Shown here: positions 8,074 to 16,022 of the stretch, one piece after another
How positions within the stretch are numbered: the first letter of the stretch is position 1
Layout of the letters: the number at the start of each line of letters is the position of its first letter
Assembly (NCBI GenBank): GCA_028287745.1
Contig: JAQBPB010000010.1
Span: 1 to 55,273 of the forward strand
Direction: 5' to 3'
Length of the DNA: 55,273 bases
Source: Chloroflexota bacterium
GTDB taxonomy: Bacteria > Chloroflexota > Chloroflexia > Chloroheliales > Chloroheliaceae
Notes under the pieces: generated by a model
What the model was told of the DNA's origin: nothing
What the model saw: the letters and a program-made list of their open reading frames with translations, nothing else
The model's database searches: none
Program-made: the position numbers and the translations under genes

Positions 8074-9691
8074 TCAAACCCTGCTTTTTTAAATAAAGTA
8101 AATAGATTATCTGCCCGTCGCTGCGCTTGATGCTGCCAGGATTATAGCCTTTTGCCAGGGCAGCTTCAACTGCGGGCGGCCAGCGGTTAAAAGTTTCCGT
8201 AATAACCAGGCTGTAGCGCCCGTTTTCGAGGTCTTTTACCAGTGGCGCGGCGTCGCGTTTGCCGTTTCGCAATAGGACCGAATAGATAAAGTAGTCGCCT
8301 ATCTGGTGGGAACGCCCGGTTTCCAGCAGGAAGCTGTCCACCAGGACCAGGGGCGGTTTGCCGCCGCCGGCTTCGGCCTGATACGCCTGGTTTACCAGGG
8401 CCAGCCCTTCCCGGTAGGGTGCTTCCGAGGCGTTGAAATCCTTCCAGGGACTCCAGGCGACGAACATGCCCAGGGCTATTAGCGCCTGGACCGCCAGTCC
8501 AGCCGTGATAAGGCGGGGCGCAAATTTCAGGCCAGGTTTCAGGTCGTTGGCTGGCTCAACCGGGTTTTCGGAGGGAGTTCCGGTGATACGGGCTACCAGC
8601 AACCCTACGGACAGGGCCAGCAGGTAGGCCAGTTCATTGAAATAATAGTCTACCGCGCCGTCTTTAATGATGGTAACACAGGTCAGGGCGGCAAACCCGG
8701 TGTAAAAAGCCCAGAACCTTTTTCCGGCCCGCCACTGCTGCCGCAGGGAGTAGAGCGCGAGCAGAATCAGGGGGAAATGGTCCAGTAAGAAGAAGCCGAC
8801 AAAGCCGGGCGTCTTTTCCAGGATAAAACTACCGGCCCGGCTGGGTTCGTAAATCCCGAATATTTCACCGGCAGAAAGCCAGCCGAACAGGGCAAATCCG
8901 GCAATTACCCAGGCCCCAAACAACCCGGCAAAACTGAAGGCTTTAACCAACCCGGTCCGGTTTAATTTTGTTAATGGCCCTGTTCCTGTGCCTGCCGCCG
9001 GTTGCTCTCCGGCAGGGCCTTGCGCCTTATCCGCCCTGGAAAACACCAGGTCAAAAAAGATGGCGGCAGTAACGGCCAGGTAAGTTTGCTTGCTGAAAAA
9101 GGCCAGGGCCGCCAGTAAGGAAACCAGGACCAGGTTTTTAACTGTGCCCCGGCCCTTCCGGTAAAAAACAGCCGCCAGCAGGCTCAGGAACAGGGCCAGG
9201 GGGTCCACTCGGGCGGCGTGCGCGAAGATAATCACGCTCCAGAAGCAGAAAGGCAAACCAGCGCTGATAATGGCAGCCCATTTGTGGCCGGTTTCCTTCC
9301 AGACCAACCAGCCGATCAGGCCGCCGGAAGCGGCATACAGGCCCCAGGCCGGAAGACGTTCGGCCAGGATAATCCCCAGGCCGGTGGTCGCCCGCACAAA
9401 GGCAACCAGCAGGATGAAAAGCGGGGGATACTGGACACCGGGCATTGCGTATGGCGCACCCGGTGGGGAATACATATCCCTTAAACTGGAACTCAGCCGG
9501 AGTTGTTCGGCCGCACCACCGACGGTCATTTCACAGTAGTCGATTACCACGGGTGAAAAAATAGCCAGGAAAGCCCTACCCACCTGCAAGAAGCCCAACA
9601 GGCCCAGCGTCCAGGCCAGCAGCTTTATGAGGTTTTTTCGATTCCATTGGAAGCGGACTATTTCGCGGCTAACTATCACAGTCTTAATCAA
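8063..9691 (-). CDS. Membrane glycosyltransferase-like protein (GT39/ArnT-like, GT-C fold)
   Basis: Integral membrane protein, 542 aa, with about ten predicted helices and a soluble C-terminal tail. Helix 1 (about 24-43) is followed by an extracytoplasmic loop with DYCEMTVGGAAEQL and MPGVQYPPLF, which resembles the acidic first loop of GT-C enzymes that use lipid-linked sugars. This placement is by architecture and not by a diagnostic motif. The TTG start at 9691 follows AAAGAG, a weak ribosome site; a GTG a few codons on is an alternative. It is the first gene before ppc and overlaps it by 11 bp; I see no functional reason for the pairing. Confidence 0.65.
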   Translation of the reverse strand: MIKTVIVSREIVRFQWNRKNLIKLLAWTLGLLGFLQVGRAFLAIFSPVVIDYCEMTVGGAAEQLRLSSSLRDMYSPPGAPYAMPGVQYPPLFILLVAFVRATTGLGIILAERLPAWGLYAASGGLIGWLVWKETGHKWAAIISAGLPFCFWSVIIFAHAARVDPLALFLSLLAAVFYRKGRGTVKNLVLVSLLAALAFFSKQTYLAVTAAIFFDLVFSRADKAQGPAGEQPAAGTGTGPLTKLNRTGLVKAFSFAGLFGAWVIAGFALFGWLSAGEIFGIYEPSRAGSFILEKTPGFVGFFLLDHFPLILLALYSLRQQWRAGKRFWAFYTGFAALTCVTIIKDGAVDYYFNELAYLLALSVGLLVARITGTPSENPVEPANDLKPGLKFAPRLITAGLAVQALIALGMFVAWSPWKDFNASEAPYREGLALVNQAYQAEAGGGKPPLVLVDSFLLETGRSHQIGDYFIYSVLLRNGKRDAAPLVKDLENGRYSLVITETFNRWPPAVEAALAKGYNPGSIKRSDGQIIYLLYLKKQGLNES

Positions 9692-9939
9692 ATTCTCTTT
9701 GCCCTATTCTAACCTGGCCTTGTATTTGAAAAACCGGTTTATTATAGCACAGGCAGCCTGGCGTTCTTTTCCGGTAGCCGGAAGCTTTTTCTGTAAAGTA
9801 CTATCGATTTTAGCCTGATAATAATAGGTTATTTTAAGAATTAAACCTGGCATACAATTTGCAATTGCTCATTACGTGCAAGTTATTTAGTTACAAACTT
9901 TAATGGTTACTCGCAATTGTAGAGGAAGGTGGCAAACTT

Positions 9940-10134
9940 ATGGCAACTAAACGAGAAGAAATCGAACCACACGACGGCGACAAACGTTACGTCCGGCGGG
10001 ATGCCCAGGGACGCTTTACCAGGGACCAGGTAGACGAAGGCCGCTCTTTGAGCCAGGATCGCAAACAGCACGCCAAAAATACCACTAAGTCCGGTCATGG
10101 CGATAAGGGCGACCGGGCTACCAAGAAAAGCTAA
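9940..10134 (+). CDS. Small conserved hydrophilic protein (64 aa)
   Basis: A highly charged protein (many Lys, Arg, Asp, Glu) with no membrane segment or Cys. It contains DKRYVRRDAQGRFT followed by DEGRSLSQDRKQHAK and a Gly/Asp/Lys tail. I recall small proteins of this pattern annotated as hypothetical in several phyla, but no function is known to me. The ATG at 9940 is preceded by GAGGAAGG (9922-9929), and a strong terminator follows 20 bp after the stop, so it is a self-contained transcription unit. The opposite-strand frame over the same stretch is hydrophobic and lacks these signals. Disorder and charge suggest nucleic-acid or stress-related binding, which is only a guess. Confidence 0.72.
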   Translation: MATKREEIEPHDGDKRYVRRDAQGRFTRDQVDEGRSLSQDRKQHAKNTTKSGHGDKGDRATKKS

Positions 10135-10154
10135 ACCAGCTCACACATAAAAGA

Positions 10155-10191
10155 CGTTAGTTGACCGGAATTTGTCAGCTAACGCCTTTTT
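10155..10191 (+). terminator. Rho-independent terminator
   Basis: An 11-bp stem (CGTTAGTTGAC with GTCAGCTAACG, one G-U) is followed by CC and TTTTT. It closes the small-protein gene at 9940-10134. Confidence 0.85.
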
Positions 10192-10357
10192 AAATATTTT
10201 AGTAACAGGTTATAAAAGTGTTTACAAAACCTCAAATTGGCTACCTGAATTAATCCAATCCAGCATCCGTGCCTTTAATTTGAAAAGCGTGCAAGAAGTA
10301 GCAGGTTTTAATTTTCCTGCATTGCCGGGCTTGCTGGAACCTCTGTCCTTCGGGAAA

Positions 10358-11146
10358 TTATTTAGATTTAACCCCAATCAAAATCTTTTGGGCCGGAACG
10401 GTATCCCGGAAAGGGCCGTGAGTTGTAACCGTAAGTCCCTGCCGGGTTAGTTCGGCCGCCGCCTCATCGATAAAACGGGCATCGCTTATAACGGCTCGAC
10501 CACCGGGAGCGAGTACTCGGACGATTTCGGCCAGGGCTTTGGCCCGTTCCTGCTGGCGGTAGCTTTGCCCGACAGCGCCTTTAACCGGCATATCTTCGCC
10601 AATCGTGTTCAGGAACAGGTTGCTTAACACAACATCAAATGCAGCCGGTTCGAACGGCAACTTGCGGGCATCCGCTTCAAAGACGTGGACCCGGCCGCCG
10701 ACTTCTTCGAGGTCAATATTGCTGCGCAAGGCTTCCTCGCTATTGCCGGTCAGGTATTTTGGCTGCCAGGTGTCAACGGCGGTTACCTTCATAGCAGGAG
10801 AGCGTTTAGCCGCCCCGATCGCCAGGAGGCCGCGACCGCTGCCCAGGTCCAAAACTCTTGCATCGGGTTGAGGCTCGGCCAGGTCCAACAACCGGTTTCG
10901 GTGCTTGAATTTTTGCTGTTTGCTGTAGTAATACATCCCAAAGGGAGTATAGAGTGTGCTGATACCGGCCAGAAACAACCCAGCCCGCAGCCACTTTCGA
11001 AACTTTTTCAGCTTGAAAGGGAAGACCAGGGCCAGGCCAAGCTCGGCTGTTCCCAGCAAAGTCAGGTTACGGATTACGCCCGGGGTATCCAGGCCGTAAT
11101 CGGCCTTGCCGCCCGGTTCGATTGCCTTTAGTAAATTTAGTTTCAT
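10358..11146 (-). CDS. Membrane-anchored class I SAM-dependent methyltransferase
   Basis: 262 aa. Two hydrophobic segments near residues 26-44 and 55-72 are followed by a Rossmann methyltransferase domain. Motif I VLDLGSGRG is at 98-106, an acidic residue at the end of strand 2 lies in TAVDTW, and FDVVLSNLF represents motif IV. The substrate cannot be deduced; membrane-anchored relatives include isoprenoid and lipid methyltransferases. It lies 89 bp downstream of lysY on the same strand, with a hairpin between them, so co-transcription is possible but not assured. The ribosome site is weak. Confidence 0.75.
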   Translation of the reverse strand: MKLNLLKAIEPGGKADYGLDTPGVIRNLTLLGTAELGLALVFPFKLKKFRKWLRAGLFLAGISTLYTPFGMYYYSKQQKFKHRNRLLDLAEPQPDARVLDLGSGRGLLAIGAAKRSPAMKVTAVDTWQPKYLTGNSEEALRSNIDLEEVGGRVHVFEADARKLPFEPAAFDVVLSNLFLNTIGEDMPVKGAVGQSYRQQERAKALAEIVRVLAPGGRAVISDARFIDEAAAELTRQGLTVTTHGPFRDTVPAQKILIGVKSK

Positions 11147-11173
11147 CTTTTAATTATCTCTGAAATTTAGAAC

Positions 11174-11200
11174 GCGGCCATTCTCAATGAAAATGGCCGC
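11174..11200. terminator. GC-rich hairpin between lysY and the methyltransferase gene
   Basis: A perfect 9-bp stem (GCGGCCATT/AATGGCCGC) with a 9-nt loop lies just after the lysY stop. There is no real U-run on either strand, so termination would be weak or partial. Confidence 0.45.
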
Positions 11201-11235
11201 CTTTGGTCGAATTGCTAGAAGCAAGCAGGTCGGGT

Positions 11236-12288
11236 TTAGACCGGGTGGAGGCCCACAAACTCAAGGGCCAGCGTTTCTTCCCAGCCGTACATAACGTTCA
11301 TGGCCTGGACCGCGTTTCCGCTGGTCCCCTTCATCAGGTTGTCAATCGCCGACATTACAACCAGGCGGTTGCTGCGGGTGTCCCGTTCGAAGCCGATATC
11401 GCAGAAGTTGCTGCCGCTGAGGACTTTTGGTTCAGGATAGCGGTAGATGCCTTCTTTAGTCTTTACAATCCGGATAAACGGCTCGTTGTTGTACTCCTGG
11501 CGGTAAACTTTCCAGATATCTTTTTCCTGCAAATCTTCTTTCAGGAAGACGTGGCAGGTTGCCAGGATGCCCCGAACCGCTTCCACCGAAGTAGCCGAAA
11601 AATGGACGGTCGGCTTGACCCCGAAATTAAGCTCTTGCTCGATTTCGCCGGTATGGCGGTGCATGGTCGGCTGGAAGCTGCGCATTGAGCCGCTGCGCTC
11701 GGGGTGGTGGCTGCCCGCGCTGGATTTGTAACCGGCGGCGGAACTGCCGATTTTACCTTCGACGATGACCATTGAGGGGTCAACCAGACCGTGTTTGAAA
11801 AGCGGCATCAGGCCCAGGATGGTCGCGGTTGCCAGGCAGCCCGCCCCGGCGGAATAGTTGGCTTCTTTTAACTGGTCACGGTGCAGCTCGGGAATACCGT
11901 AGACAAACTTGGAGAGCCATTCTTTAGCCTCGTGTTCGTGTTCGTACCACTGCGGGTACAGGGCCGGGTCGTGCAGCCGGAAATCGGAAGATAAATCTAT
12001 AATCCGGGGAGCCAGTGACGCGAATTTATCTATCCGGCCCACCGCCGAACCGTGCGGCAGGGCCAGGTATAACAGGTCTACCGGCTGGAGGGCGCTAATG
12101 GTGACAAATTTCAGGTCGGTCCGTTTGCGCAGGTTCGGATGAATACTATGGACAAATTTGCCTGCATTGCTTTCGCTGGTGACCTGGACCAGTTCGACGT
12201 TCGGGTGGTTCAACAAAAGCCGGACCAGTTCGCCCCCGCCATAACCGCTGCCACCCACTACGCTTACCCGTATCTTCTGGGTTGACAC
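11236..12288 (-). CDS. lysY: LysW-aminoadipyl/glutamyl-phosphate reductase (ArgC family)
   Basis: NADPH-dependent reductase that turns the acyl-phosphate on LysW-bound alpha-aminoadipate into the semialdehyde. It is 350 aa. The N-terminal VVGGSGYGGGE is the dinucleotide-binding loop. The catalytic Cys lies in AGAGCLATATILGL (around residue 149), the form I know from Thermus LysY, where ordinary ArgC has PGCYPT. SHHPERSGSMRS and MHRHTGEIEQ also match LysY-type sequences. The GTG start follows AAGGAG at 9-nt spacing. It lies downstream of lysW and lysX, with a terminator-like hairpin between lysX and lysY. Some organisms use the same enzyme for LysW-dependent arginine synthesis, so a dual role is possible. 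Confidence 0.9.
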   Translation of the reverse strand: MSTQKIRVSVVGGSGYGGGELVRLLLNHPNVELVQVTSESNAGKFVHSIHPNLRKRTDLKFVTISALQPVDLLYLALPHGSAVGRIDKFASLAPRIIDLSSDFRLHDPALYPQWYEHEHEAKEWLSKFVYGIPELHRDQLKEANYSAGAGCLATATILGLMPLFKHGLVDPSMVIVEGKIGSSAAGYKSSAGSHHPERSGSMRSFQPTMHRHTGEIEQELNFGVKPTVHFSATSVEAVRGILATCHVFLKEDLQEKDIWKVYRQEYNNEPFIRIVKTKEGIYRYPEPKVLSGSNFCDIGFERDTRSNRLVVMSAIDNLMKGTSGNAVQAMNVMYGWEETLALEFVGLHPV

Positions 12289-12312
12289 TTGACTGTACTC
12301 CTTAATAACTTA

Positions 12313-12347
12313 CTAAAATAAAAAAGTTGGTGGTTTAGCCACCAACT
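12313..12347 (-). terminator. Terminator or attenuator between lysX and lysY
   Basis: A perfect 10-bp stem AAGTTGGTGG/CCACCAACTT followed on the minus strand by TTTTTATTTTAG. It would stop transcripts leaving lysX before lysY. I see no leader peptide, T-box or riboswitch signature beside it, so partial readthrough or a separate lysY promoter is assumed. Confidence 0.8.
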
Positions 12348-12409
12348 TAAGTTACTGAGGCCCTTCTTCTTGAATGGCCTGATGATGGCTGAAATCAGTA
12401 GTATAAAAA

Positions 12410-13252
12410 CTACTGTTTAGCAACTTTCAGACAGTAATCAACTACCCGGCCCGGAATGTTAACTCCGGTGGTATCAATAGAGTTGCGGAACTCCATCGTG
12501 TAATTGACTTCGTTTACCAGCAGGCCCCGGTCAGCATCCTCAAACACGTCTATGGCGACAACGCCGCCACCGACCGCCTGGGCTGCTTTGACGCATATAT
12601 CGTTCAATTCAGGCGTGACCGGGCAGTTGGTAGCTTCCCCGCCACGGGCAGTATTCGTAATCCAATGCTTGCTGCCACGGTAAATTGCGCAAATAGTTTC
12701 ATCACCGACCACGAAAGCCCGGATGTCTCGCTGGGGTTTCTTGATGTATTCCTGGACATAGAAAATGCTGTGCTCGTAATTGCCCAGGGTTTCTTTGTGT
12801 TCCAGGACGGCTTCGGCTGCTTCCCGGTCGTTTATTTTTGCCAGTAAGCGGCCCCAGCTACCCACCGAAGGTTTTACCACAACCGGGTAACCCATTTCTT
12901 CAATCGCCTGGATGGTTGCTTCCGTCGTAAAGGATAGGGTTGTCTTGGGCGTGGGTACGCCGTGATGGATAATCGCCTGGGTGGTCAGGAACTTACTTCC
13001 ACAGGTCTGGGCAACCTGGTAGGTATTAACCGTCGGAATGCCCCAATCATTTAAAACCTTCAGGGCGTAAAGCGCCCGGCCATGATGGAGCGAACGCTCC
13101 AGGATGACGTCATACTCAAAAGGTTTTTCCTCCAGGCGGAAGATAATTTCATTGTCGTATATGCGATCGAATTCTATCCCGCGCTTGTTAAGCTCTTCAA
13201 AAAGTAGCTTTTCTTCCACCCGAATGCGGGAAACCAGTACCCCGAACTTCAT
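12410..13252 (-). CDS. lysX: LysW-alpha-aminoadipate ligase (ATP-grasp)
   Basis: ATP-grasp enzyme that joins the amino group of alpha-aminoadipate (or glutamate in ArgX variants) to the C-terminal Glu of LysW, protecting it during lysine synthesis. It is 280 aa, the normal length. It shows [12 protein letters not shown] (ATP-binding lysine), [10 protein letters not shown], and a C-terminal [18 protein letters not shown], the metal and ligand region of this family. It starts 4 bp after lysW stops, with GGGGAG inside the end of lysW as ribosome site, so the two are tightly coupled. LysX and ArgX cannot be separated with confidence by eye. Confidence 0.93.
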   Translation of the reverse strand: MKFGVLVSRIRVEEKLLFEELNKRGIEFDRIYDNEIIFRLEEKPFEYDVILERSLHHGRALYALKVLNDWGIPTVNTYQVAQTCGSKFLTTQAIIHHGVPTPKTTLSFTTEATIQAIEEMGYPVVVKPSVGSWGRLLAKINDREAAEAVLEHKETLGNYEHSIFYVQEYIKKPQRDIRAFVVGDETICAIYRGSKHWITNTARGGEATNCPVTPELNDICVKAAQAVGGGVVAIDVFEDADRGLLVNEVNYTMEFRNSIDTTGVNIPGRVVDYCLKVAKQ

Positions 13253-13256
13253 TAAG

Positions 13257-13427
13257 TTATTCTCCCCAGTCCTCTTCTTCTTCGGGAGCCAAAGCCAGTT
13301 CGACCGGGTTGATTTTTACAACTTCCAATTCAGCCCCACAGTCAGGACACTGTACAATTTCACCCTTTTCAACGTTTTCGTTTAAGTTGACATCGCCCCC
13401 ACATTCCGGGCAAGCTACCGTGTTCAT
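13257..13427 (-). CDS. lysW: LysW amino-group carrier protein
   Basis: A 56-aa acidic carrier protein, too short for many gene callers. It begins [11 protein letters not shown], has a second zinc pair CPDCG (four Cys in CxxC pairs, a zinc ribbon), and ends in the diagnostic EDWGE, whose terminal Glu receives aminoadipate through LysX. The ATG at 13427 follows GAGGAG at 6-nt spacing. It lies 35 bp after the PH-like membrane protein and 4 bp before lysX. This motif set is specific for LysW and identifies the amino-carrier route of lysine (and possibly arginine) synthesis, as in Thermus, Deinococcus and many Chloroflexota. Confidence 0.97.
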   Translation of the reverse strand: MNTVACPECGGDVNLNENVEKGEIVQCPDCGAELEVVKINPVELALAPEEEEDWGE

Positions 13428-13462
13428 TGCAAACTCCTCTCAATAATTAAATGTATAAATAA

Positions 13463-14929
13463 TCAGGAAACAATCAAAATTACGATAAGTGCAATTCCGA
13501 CCAGAAATTGTAAAAGCACCCCGGCGGCATAGAGCAGGTAAGCCGGAATACTTTCTTTTACCTGTAGGAAGGCTCCTACAAAACTGTTGGTGACCACTGT
13601 TACCAGCCCAATGAAGGGCATTAGCATCAGTTCGCCACGGTCCCCCAGCCGGTCTACCTGACCGACTTTGTTAAAATGTATACGCAAGATTTCAGGGAAA
13701 TTATTGTATTTCAACAGCAAGAAAAAGTAGAGCGCCATATTCAGCAGGATACCGGCCAGAATCAACCCCCGGCCTAACTTATCATGCCAGAGCGGGTGAC
13801 TCAACAGCGTGCCGTTAACGATGCCTTCCTGGACCGGTTCAATCGCTCCGAGCCGCTTGCGCAGGTTAAACTCGGTAATGAATTGCTGGCGGTCGCGCGG
13901 CGAAATCGCATAGGTCTGCCGGTCCGTCCGGATTAACAGCGTTCCTTCCAACTCGCGGGTCGAGTAAAACTGAATCAGACCCAGGGCCGGGACTCTCGAC
14001 CGGTTAAGGTAAAAACCGGGCCAGGAGTTGAAAGGCCGCCGGGAACCCTTGCCGGTTTCAATTTCAGTCGCGGTAGTAGTGGTTTCGTTCTGGTCCGGGA
14101 TGGATTTCCCGGCGCTGCTTTCCGCGCTGGTATCAGGGCCGGTGCCCGCACCCTCGGTACCAGGCTCCTCGAAATCAATCGCCAGGGTCCGGTATTCTCG
14201 CGAGCTCAGGTCACGGCCGGTCATCACATCAGAACCTTCCGCTCGTACGGCATTGCTGGGTGTTTCGCCATCCGAAATTTCAACGAATTCAGCCGTTTCA
14301 ATCTCGATATTTTCCAGGTGTTCCAGGTCGCTATCAGCGGCAGCGGTGCGCGTTAACTGGTAGGACCGCCCATTTGTGTCCAGCTGGTCCGCGTCAACTT
14401 CTACCATTTCGGGTTCAAGCTCGGTAGAAGCAGGCGGGACCGCTTTAGGCGAATAGGCTTTATTGGCACTGGTGGCGGTTGAACGGGCCTGTCCCATGTC
14501 GGCGGCGTTGGTCCCTTTTTCTTTTGCCCGGGCCAGCACTACTTCAGCTGGAAGCATATAGCGCACGTTTGCAAGCGGAATAACCTGGCGCGAGTCACCC
14601 AGGTGGACCTGGATGGCGTTGCGGTCCAGCGAATAGCGCAGGGCGAAAAACTTGCGGGTCTGATAAGCCAGGTAAATGACCACCAGCAGCAAGGCCACGC
14701 ACAAAAGCGCCAGCCCAAAAGTACCCAGGTTATTTCCGCTGGGGATAGTTAATAATTCCGGAGGAATATCCGGGTTGGCATCTTCAGATTGAACTGCCTC
14801 GACCAATTCGGTCGCCGTCGCGGCTTGCCAGGTGACCCAGACCGCCAATCCAAATAATATTGCCGCCAGGCCGGTAAATATGCTTCCTATCAGGCCCCCT
14901 TTCGAGGGCAACGCGCGCCAATCTTTCAT
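13463..14929 (-). CDS. Membrane protein with bacterial PH-like domain
   Basis: 488 aa of unknown function. Two N-terminal helices (about 16-36 and 71-90) are followed by the start of a PH-like fold (KFFALRYSLDRNAIQVHLGDSRQVIPLANVRYM), a 150-residue acidic Ser/Thr-rich insert, then PGFYLNRSRVPALG and LLIRTDRQTYAISPRDRQQFI, which resemble bacterial PH-domain membrane proteins. Two or three helices end the protein. The long insert that splits the domain is unusual. Its ATG follows the ilvE stop by a single base and lysW follows 35 bp later, so it belongs to the ilvE-lysWX transcript. No role in lysine synthesis is evident. Confidence 0.7.
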   Translation of the reverse strand: MKDWRALPSKGGLIGSIFTGLAAILFGLAVWVTWQAATATELVEAVQSEDANPDIPPELLTIPSGNNLGTFGLALLCVALLLVVIYLAYQTRKFFALRYSLDRNAIQVHLGDSRQVIPLANVRYMLPAEVVLARAKEKGTNAADMGQARSTATSANKAYSPKAVPPASTELEPEMVEVDADQLDTNGRSYQLTRTAAADSDLEHLENIEIETAEFVEISDGETPSNAVRAEGSDVMTGRDLSSREYRTLAIDFEEPGTEGAGTGPDTSAESSAGKSIPDQNETTTTATEIETGKGSRRPFNSWPGFYLNRSRVPALGLIQFYSTRELEGTLLIRTDRQTYAISPRDRQQFITEFNLRKRLGAIEPVQEGIVNGTLLSHPLWHDKLGRGLILAGILLNMALYFFLLLKYNNFPEILRIHFNKVGQVDRLGDRGELMLMPFIGLVTVVTNSFVGAFLQVKESIPAYLLYAAGVLLQFLVGIALIVILIVS

Positions 14930-14930
14930 A

Positions 14931-15851
14931 CTAGTAAACTGGGGTACACCATTCTTTGTACTTATCTACCTTGCCCCGGACGACATCAAAATAGATTTGT
15001 TGAATTTTCTTGGAGATTGGGCCAACGCCACCCTCACCCAGCGGGCGGTGGTCTACCTCGGCAACCGGGGCAATCTGGGCGCCGGTCCCGCACAGGAAGA
15101 GCTCGTCACAGGTGTAGAGTTCGGTGCGGTCAATAACCCGCTCGACTACTTCCATGCCAAACGTTTCTTTGGCGATAGTCATAACAGTATGGCGGGTGAT
15201 GCCGACCAGCACATTTTCATTGATCGGAGGGGTTACCAGCTTGCCGCCGACTACCATAAAGATGTTCTCGGCGCTGCCTTCGGAGACATGGCCTTCGGAA
15301 GTCAGCATGATCGCTTCATCAAAGCCGTTGAGTAAAGCTTCGCTCTTGGCAAAGGCGCTGTTGGCGTAAGCTCCTGAAATTTTGGCGCGGGCCGGGATCA
15401 TATTATCGTCAATCCGCTTCCAGCTGGAAACGCCGACTTTCAGGCCTTTTTCGATGTCAATATAGGCGCCGAACGGCAGGGCGTACATGCAAAAGCTGAC
15501 ATCCAGGCCGTGCATTTTTACCCCGATTACTTCGGCGGAAATGTAGCAGGTCGGGCGCAGGTAAATATCTTCCTGATAGCCATTTTTTTGGACCAGCTCG
15601 CGAGTAATGTTACAAAGTTCGTCAACGGTATAGGGCAGTTTTATACCCATAATTTTGGCGCTTCCAGCCATTCTTTCAAAATGTTCGCGCAACCGGAAAA
15701 GATAAATTTGCTTATCTTCCTGGTTCCAATAGCCCCTGATTCCTTCAAAACAAGCCGTACCATAGTTAAAGGCGTGGGTTAAAATGCTTATCTTTGCTTC
15801 GGCCAGCGGAACAATTTCTCCGTTGAAATAACTATAAATCGTATTCGCCAT
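14931..15851 (-). CDS. ilvE: Branched-chain amino acid aminotransferase
   Basis: PLP-dependent fold-type IV enzyme that interconverts Val, Leu and Ile with their 2-oxo acids. 306 aa from the ATG at 15851, chosen because GGAG lies 6 nt upstream and the protein then starts ANTIYSYFNGEIVP like its relatives; an upstream ATG at 15905 lacks these features. Seen are the PLP Lys region ARAKISGAYANS and the SEGHVSEGSAENIF cofactor-binding segment. It is the first gene of a run leading into lysW and lysX, so it may also act as an aminotransferase in that pathway, which is speculation based on position. Confidence 0.93.
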   Translation of the reverse strand: MANTIYSYFNGEIVPLAEAKISILTHAFNYGTACFEGIRGYWNQEDKQIYLFRLREHFERMAGSAKIMGIKLPYTVDELCNITRELVQKNGYQEDIYLRPTCYISAEVIGVKMHGLDVSFCMYALPFGAYIDIEKGLKVGVSSWKRIDDNMIPARAKISGAYANSAFAKSEALLNGFDEAIMLTSEGHVSEGSAENIFMVVGGKLVTPPINENVLVGITRHTVMTIAKETFGMEVVERVIDRTELYTCDELFLCGTGAQIAPVAEVDHRPLGEGGVGPISKKIQQIYFDVVRGKVDKYKEWCTPVY

Positions 15852-15963
15852 TTCCGCTCCAATCTCTGAATTTCGACCTGAAAAAATATTGATGATTTTG
15901 AACAAATCTGATTATAGCACAAAGCTAAATCCTGAGTGACAGCCCTGTAATAGCCTATTAAGC

Positions 15964-16001
15964 AGCGGAGACTGTTCCTATACCTGGAAACAGTCTCCGC
16001 T
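15964..16001. terminator. Strong hairpin between the foldase gene and ilvE
   Basis: A perfect 13-bp stem AGCGGAGACTGTT/AACAGTCTCCGCT with a 12-nt loop lies just after the foldase stop. The flanking U-runs are short (TTTAATTT on plus), so it is a probable but not classic terminator for the minus-strand foldase gene. Confidence 0.6.
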
Positions 16002-16022
16002 TTAATTTACTCCGCCTTTAGC

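Noticed and set aside
7376..8092. Plus-strand frame of 238 codons inside ppc
   Set aside because: It is antisense to the conserved N-terminal half of PEP carboxylase and has a Ser/Arg-rich, non-protein-like composition.
9907..10098. Minus-strand hydrophobic frame overlapping the 64-aa gene
   Set aside because: It has no ribosome site; the plus-strand frame has a ribosome site, a recognisable pattern and a terminator.
12289..12409. T-box or amino-acid leader peptide before lysY
   Set aside because: No T-box core sequence is seen, and the frame with a run of Lys codons has no start codon.
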